From Caballeronia sp. GAFFF1 (GTDB taxonomy: Bacteria > Pseudomonadota > Gammaproteobacteria > Burkholderiales > Burkholderiaceae), in NCBI RefSeq assembly GCF_023630705.1, contig NZ_JALQEM010000012.1:1-64000 (forward strand): a stretch of 64,000 nt of DNA, written 5' to 3'. The notes below the pieces were generated by a model that was given only the letters and a program-made list of their open reading frames with translations, ran no database searches and was not told where the DNA came from. Made by a program: the position numbers and the translations under genes. How positions within the stretch are numbered: position 1 is the stretch's first letter; each line of letters opens with the position of its first letter. This document shows positions 59,637-64,000 of the stretch, in pieces.

Positions 59637-60343
59637 GCGGCGGCTTCCAGCGGCTCGATCAGGCGCGGTTCGTCGTTGACCGTGCGATTGACGTCGCTTG
59701 TCACGCGATGCCAGACGAAGTGCGCGGCCGGCACGCCATCGCTTTTCACGAGCGCGTGAAGATCGGCGGGCGTGGCCGTCGCGTCCAGCCAGCGCCGGCC
59801 CGCGGAGGGCGAGAAGACGAGCGGACGGCGATCGTGTACATCGACGAGGCCTTCGTCTGCCTTCGACGTCACGATCACGAAGCCCGCGCCCGGCGTCGCG
59901 GCGTCGCCATCGCGCACGATGCTCGTCAGCGCCGCGAGGAACATCGGCTCGCCGTCCGCGCGGCGAATGTAGTACGGCTGCTTGAACGGCTTGCCCGCGC
60001 GATCGCCCGGACGCGGTTCCACGCGCCATTCGAACCAGCCGTCCGCCGGCACGAGGATGCGCGCGTTGCGCCACAGGTCCCGGAAATACGCGCTCGTCGA
60101 TGCGGTCTCGACGCGCGCGTTGATCGTCTGCGGCAGCTTCTTTTCCCGGGCCCACGGCGGGCAGTAGCCCCAATGCACCGCGCGGATGGTCTCGTCCGGA
60201 TAGACCGCTAGCGGATGCGTGCCGGGCGACAGGTTATAGCCGGGGCGGCGGTCGGCGGCGTCCACGAGCACGAACGGGTTCTTAAGATGCAGGCGCTCGG
60301 CGTAGTGCATCGGCAGTCGGTACTGGCTGATTCGGCCGCACAT
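59633..60343 (-). CDS. SRAP/YedK abasic-site processing protein
   Basis: A 236-residue SOS-response-associated protein of the SRAP family (YedK/HMCES). The catalytic Cys2 (MCGRISQYR) forms a covalent bond with abasic DNA; the His and Asn of the active site are seen in the family patterns RPGYNLSPGT, PQTINARVETAS and HDRRPLVF. ATG 60343 leaves Cys at position 2, which is required. It protects abasic sites in single-stranded DNA. Confidence 0.9.
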   Translation of the reverse strand: MCGRISQYRLPMHYAERLHLKNPFVLVDAADRRPGYNLSPGTHPLAVYPDETIRAVHWGYCPPWAREKKLPQTINARVETASTSAYFRDLWRNARILVPADGWFEWRVEPRPGDRAGKPFKQPYYIRRADGEPMFLAALTSIVRDGDAATPGAGFVIVTSKADEGLVDVHDRRPLVFSPSAGRRWLDATATPADLHALVKSDGVPAAHFVWHRVTSDVNRTVNDEPRLIEPLEAAA

Positions 60344-60363
60344 GGCGTTCCTCCACTCCGGCG

Positions 60364-61167
60364 TCAGATTTCGACGACCTTGTCCCAGGCGAACTCCGGG
60401 TTCTCCCAACGCTGCGTGCGCTTGTCCAGGTAACCGCGCGGATTGCACACGACGCGCGCGCCGTTCACGGTGTAGTCGAACGCCGTATGCGTGTGGCCGT
60501 GAATCCAGAGCGCGACCGGCTCTCGTGCGAGTGCCGGCAAGTGATTGATGAAGCCCGCCGACACGATGTCCTCTGCATAGCGCGGCGCGAGGCTTTCGCG
60601 CAGCGGCGCGTGATGCGTGACGACGATGGTCTGCCCCGCGAACGGCTTCGCCAGTTCGCTTTCGAGCCACGCGCGCGCCTGCACGTGCAGCGCGAGCGAA
60701 TCGTCCGGCGTGAAGGCGTGAGGTTCGCCGTCGGGTTCGGGCCAGGCCAGCTGGATCAATCCGCGATAGTCCAGCATCACCTTCGCGCACGCTTCCTTCG
60801 CTTTCTCGATTTCGTCCGCGCCCGACCCGAACAGGGCGAAGTCGGTCCAGAGCGTCGTGCCGAGCACGCGCCAGGCGCCCCTACGATCGACGAGCGCGGC
60901 GTTGTTCAGATAGTGCACGTTGTCGACGCTGCGCGCGGCGTCGTGCATCGCGGCTTCCATCGCGCCGAATTCGCCGTCGTAATACTCGTGATTGCCGGGC
61001 ACATAGACGATGGGCACGCCGCTGTCGAAGTTCTCCGCTGCCCAGCGCAAGCCTTCCGCGTGATTGTGAATGTCGCCCGCGAGCACGACGAGATCGGCTT
61101 CAGCATACGGAATCGCGAGCGGCTCGTCGCATTCCAGATGCAGGTCCGACAGCACACGAATCTTCAT
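60364..61167 (-). CDS. Calcineurin-like metallophosphoesterase
   Basis: A 267-residue metallophosphoesterase. Metal-binding motifs are SDLHLE (near 8-13), GDIHNH, PGNHEYYDG, VTHHAPL and GHTHTA. These fit the two-metal calcineurin fold. Substrate unknown (phosphomonoesters or cyclic phosphodiesters). It overlaps the FAD-oxidase gene by four bases. Confidence 0.9.
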   Translation of the reverse strand: MKIRVLSDLHLECDEPLAIPYAEADLVVLAGDIHNHAEGLRWAAENFDSGVPIVYVPGNHEYYDGEFGAMEAAMHDAARSVDNVHYLNNAALVDRRGAWRVLGTTLWTDFALFGSGADEIEKAKEACAKVMLDYRGLIQLAWPEPDGEPHAFTPDDSLALHVQARAWLESELAKPFAGQTIVVTHHAPLRESLAPRYAEDIVSAGFINHLPALAREPVALWIHGHTHTAFDYTVNGARVVCNPRGYLDKRTQRWENPEFAWDKVVEI

Positions 61168-62621
61168 GCGGTCTTCTCCTTGCCGGCTTCGGCATTCCAG
61201 CGCACGACCTTGCCGGGGTTCATCAGATTCTCGGGATCGAGCGCGGCCTTGATGGTTTGCATCAGCCGCACTTCGACCGGCGATTTCAGGCGCATGGCTT
61301 CGTCCACCTTCAGCTGCCCGAGCCCGTGCTCCGCGCTGACGCTCCCACGATGCTTGTGCACCTGCTCGTACACGAGGGCGTTGATCGGCGTCTGAAACTC
61401 GACGAGGAATGCCTTCTGATCGACGCCTTCGGGCGCCTGAACGTTGTAGTGCAGGTTGCCGTCGCCGAGATGCCCAAACGTGACCATGCGCGCGCCCGGC
61501 ACGGCTTTCGCGATGATCGCATCCGTTTCGTCGATGAAGCGGCCGATGCTCGAAATGGGCACGGCGATGTCGTGCTTGATGTTGAGCCCTTCCTGCGCCT
61601 GCGCAAGCGGAATGTGCTCGCGCAAGTCCCAGAACGCCTGCGACTGCGCGAGGTTCTCGGCCACCACCGCGTTCTCGACGATGCCTTCTTCGATGGCTTG
61701 CTCCATCAGGCGTTCGAAGAGCGCGCGGGCGTGTTCGTCGCTTTCGCTATCGGACAACTCCAGGAGCACGGTCTGCCCGTGCGGCTCCCCGAACGGGTAG
61801 CGCAATTGCGGGAAGTGGCGCCCGACGAGGCGCATCGAGAAGTCGGACATCAGCTCGAAGCCGGTCAGAAGCGGGCCGGCGTGCTGCTGCGCCATCGCGA
61901 GAAAGTCGAGCGCGGCATGCGGCGAGGCCAGCCCGGCCAGCGCCGTGACTTGGGCGACCGGCGCGGGATGCAGCTTCATCACGGCCGCCGTGATGATGCC
62001 GAGCGTGCCTTCCGCGCCGATGAAGAGATCGCGCAGATCATAGCCGGTGTTGTCCTTGCGCAATCCGCGCAGGCCGTCCCAGATTTCGCCTTGCGGCGTC
62101 ACCACTTCCAGACCGAGGCACAGCTCGCGCGTGTTGCCATAGCGCAGCACGCCGGTGCCGCCCGCGTTCGTCGACAGATTGCCGCCGATCGTGCAACTTC
62201 CTTCCGCCGCGAGGCTCAACGGAAAGAGACGCTGCGCGCTTTCGGCGCGCGCCTGAATCTCGGCGAGCACGACGCCCGCTTCGACGGTGATCGTATTGTT
62301 ATGCGGGTCCACGCCGCGAATGCGGTTCAGCCGCTTGAGGCTGATGACGGCTTGCGCGCCGCTTGCATCCGGCGTCGCGCCGCCCGCAAGTCCCGTGTTG
62401 CCGCCTTGCGGCACGATCGCCACGCGATGCTCGCGCGCGAGCCGAACGATGCCGGCGACCTGTTCCGTGTCGGCGGGCAGCAGCACGGCGCAGGCGCTGC
62501 CGCGATAACGCTTGCGCCAGTCGACGCGATACGGCTCCGTGTCGTGGTCATCGGTGAGGACGTGCGACGCGCCGATCAGTTGAACGCAGGCGTCGATGAA
62601 AGTTGCGGCAGAAGGGGTCAT
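61164..62621 (-). CDS. FAD-linked 2-hydroxyacid dehydrogenase (GlcD type)
   Basis: A 485-residue flavoprotein of the FAD-binding PCMH and FAD_oxidase_C type. The FAD-loading region is VAIVPQGGNTGLAGGATPDA, with AEGSCTIGGNLSTNAGGTGV. Relatives oxidise D-lactate, glycolate or D-2-hydroxyglutarate; the C-terminal GHLGDGNLHYNVQAP is common to them and the exact substrate is unclear. It has the four-base overlap with the metallophosphoesterase gene. Confidence 0.88.
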   Translation of the reverse strand: MTPSAATFIDACVQLIGASHVLTDDHDTEPYRVDWRKRYRGSACAVLLPADTEQVAGIVRLAREHRVAIVPQGGNTGLAGGATPDASGAQAVISLKRLNRIRGVDPHNNTITVEAGVVLAEIQARAESAQRLFPLSLAAEGSCTIGGNLSTNAGGTGVLRYGNTRELCLGLEVVTPQGEIWDGLRGLRKDNTGYDLRDLFIGAEGTLGIITAAVMKLHPAPVAQVTALAGLASPHAALDFLAMAQQHAGPLLTGFELMSDFSMRLVGRHFPQLRYPFGEPHGQTVLLELSDSESDEHARALFERLMEQAIEEGIVENAVVAENLAQSQAFWDLREHIPLAQAQEGLNIKHDIAVPISSIGRFIDETDAIIAKAVPGARMVTFGHLGDGNLHYNVQAPEGVDQKAFLVEFQTPINALVYEQVHKHRGSVSAEHGLGQLKVDEAMRLKSPVEVRLMQTIKAALDPENLMNPGKVVRWNAEAGKEKTA

Positions 62622-62785
62622 GAGCGAAGGGAAGTGCTGATATTAAGCGACAGTATCGCGCAGGCGGGCGATTCGCGAAGCATCGGCCGAATGGCATAGG
62701 CACGCGCGTCGCATGTGCCTGCGGCCGTATTTCGTGCTACAAAGCCTCACAGCGAAAGCGCGGAGCGGCGCGACCGCAGGCAGGC

Positions 62786-63172
62786 CTAACGTTTCGCTGC
62801 ACGCGCGGCGCGCTTGAACGGCGCGACATAGGCGATCGCGCAGACGAAGAATGCGAGCGCAAGCAGCGCTTCGAGCCACGCGAGCCGCGCCGACAAGCCT
62901 GCGTCGCTCATGCCGCGCACGATGCCTTCGGCGAGATACAGCAGCACGAGCATGCATGACCATTGCAGCGTGTAGACGTTGCGTTTCGCGACGCCCGGCA
63001 GCGCGCACGCGAGCGGCAGCGCCTTCAACGCGAGCGCCCACGCGCCGGGGCGCAGCGGGGCGAGCCACAACTCCCAGAGCAGCGTGAGCGCGATGAGCGC
63101 GGCGAGGCTCACGGTGGCGCCGAGCGCGAACGCGCCGTGGTTTCGGGTTTCGTCGACGGAAGGCGCGCGCAT
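62786..63172 (-). CDS. DUF2069 membrane protein
   Basis: A 128-residue membrane protein with about four hydrophobic segments, of DUF2069, common in beta- and gamma-proteobacteria. ATG 63172 (MRAPSVDETRN) is used. It begins eight bases after the wrbA stop on the same strand, a conserved pairing. Function unknown. Confidence 0.82.
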   Translation of the reverse strand: MRAPSVDETRNHGAFALGATVSLAALIALTLLWELWLAPLRPGAWALALKALPLACALPGVAKRNVYTLQWSCMLVLLYLAEGIVRGMSDAGLSARLAWLEALLALAFFVCAIAYVAPFKRAARAAKR

Positions 63173-63179
63173 GGCCGGC

Positions 63180-64000
<821 letters not shown>

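Overview
The window is high-GC, gene-dense chromosomal DNA from a member of the Burkholderiaceae, most like Paraburkholderia or Caballeronia. The evidence is the protein families (DUF2968, DUF3597, DUF1857, two-subunit arginine succinyltransferase, FtrABCD iron transport, NodT outer-membrane factor), the strong G/C third-position bias, and gene orders such as hemP followed by a structured 3' RNA and bfd-tonB-exbB-exbD. No phage, insertion sequence, integron or CRISPR array is visible. The organism assignment is from memory of families, not from a search.

Layout. 0-4.7 kb: a partial lipoprotein gene, a small exported protein, tyrosine/aspartate aminotransferase and uvrB. 4.8-16.6 kb is an iron block: the FtrABCD ferrous-iron uptake operon and an HbpS/GlcG-like protein, hemP with a probable iron-responsive small RNA in its 3' region, then SRPBCC, OsmC and pirin/LysR genes, the TonB-ExbB-ExbD energy transducer with Bfd, murI, and bacterioferritin. 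Fur-box-like sites lie upstream of ftrA, hemP and bfd. 16.8-25 kb: class I fumarase, a YqhA-family membrane protein, an EamA exporter, acetyl-CoA synthetase and a two-gene sodium/solute symporter. 25-32 kb: tRNA-Ser(GGA) followed by a run of small, often exported, poorly known proteins, then a PRC-barrel protein, an RNase H-like protein and a short-chain dehydrogenase. 32-40.7 kb: porin, LysE exporter, POT peptide transporter, tRNA-fMet, rpsU, a ferredoxin coupled to a YigZ protein, an acetyltransferase, and a CSS-EAL phosphodiesterase.

40.9-52.7 kb is a complete arginine uptake and catabolism locus. Two permeases, an ATPase and an AraC-type ArgR regulator are followed by astC, aruF, aruG, astD, astB and astE (arginine succinyltransferase pathway, arginine to glutamate and succinate), and then the periplasmic binding protein. 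52.7-53.4 kb holds a Doc-type toxin-antitoxin remnant with a frameshift. 53.4-59.3 kb is an Aae-like aromatic-acid efflux operon (outer-membrane factor, FUSC pump, DUF1656 protein, membrane-fusion protein) with a divergent LysR regulator. 59.5-64 kb: a small membrane protein, an SRAP/YedK protein, a metallophosphoesterase, an FAD-linked hydroxyacid dehydrogenase, DUF2069, WrbA and the start of a YihY-like gene.

The most interesting signals are the structured RNA downstream of hemP, which resembles in position the Burkholderia iron sRNA BrrF and carries 7 bases complementary to the fumA translation-start region in this same window; the coordinated Fur sites; and the decayed doc module, where two small changes explain its present form.
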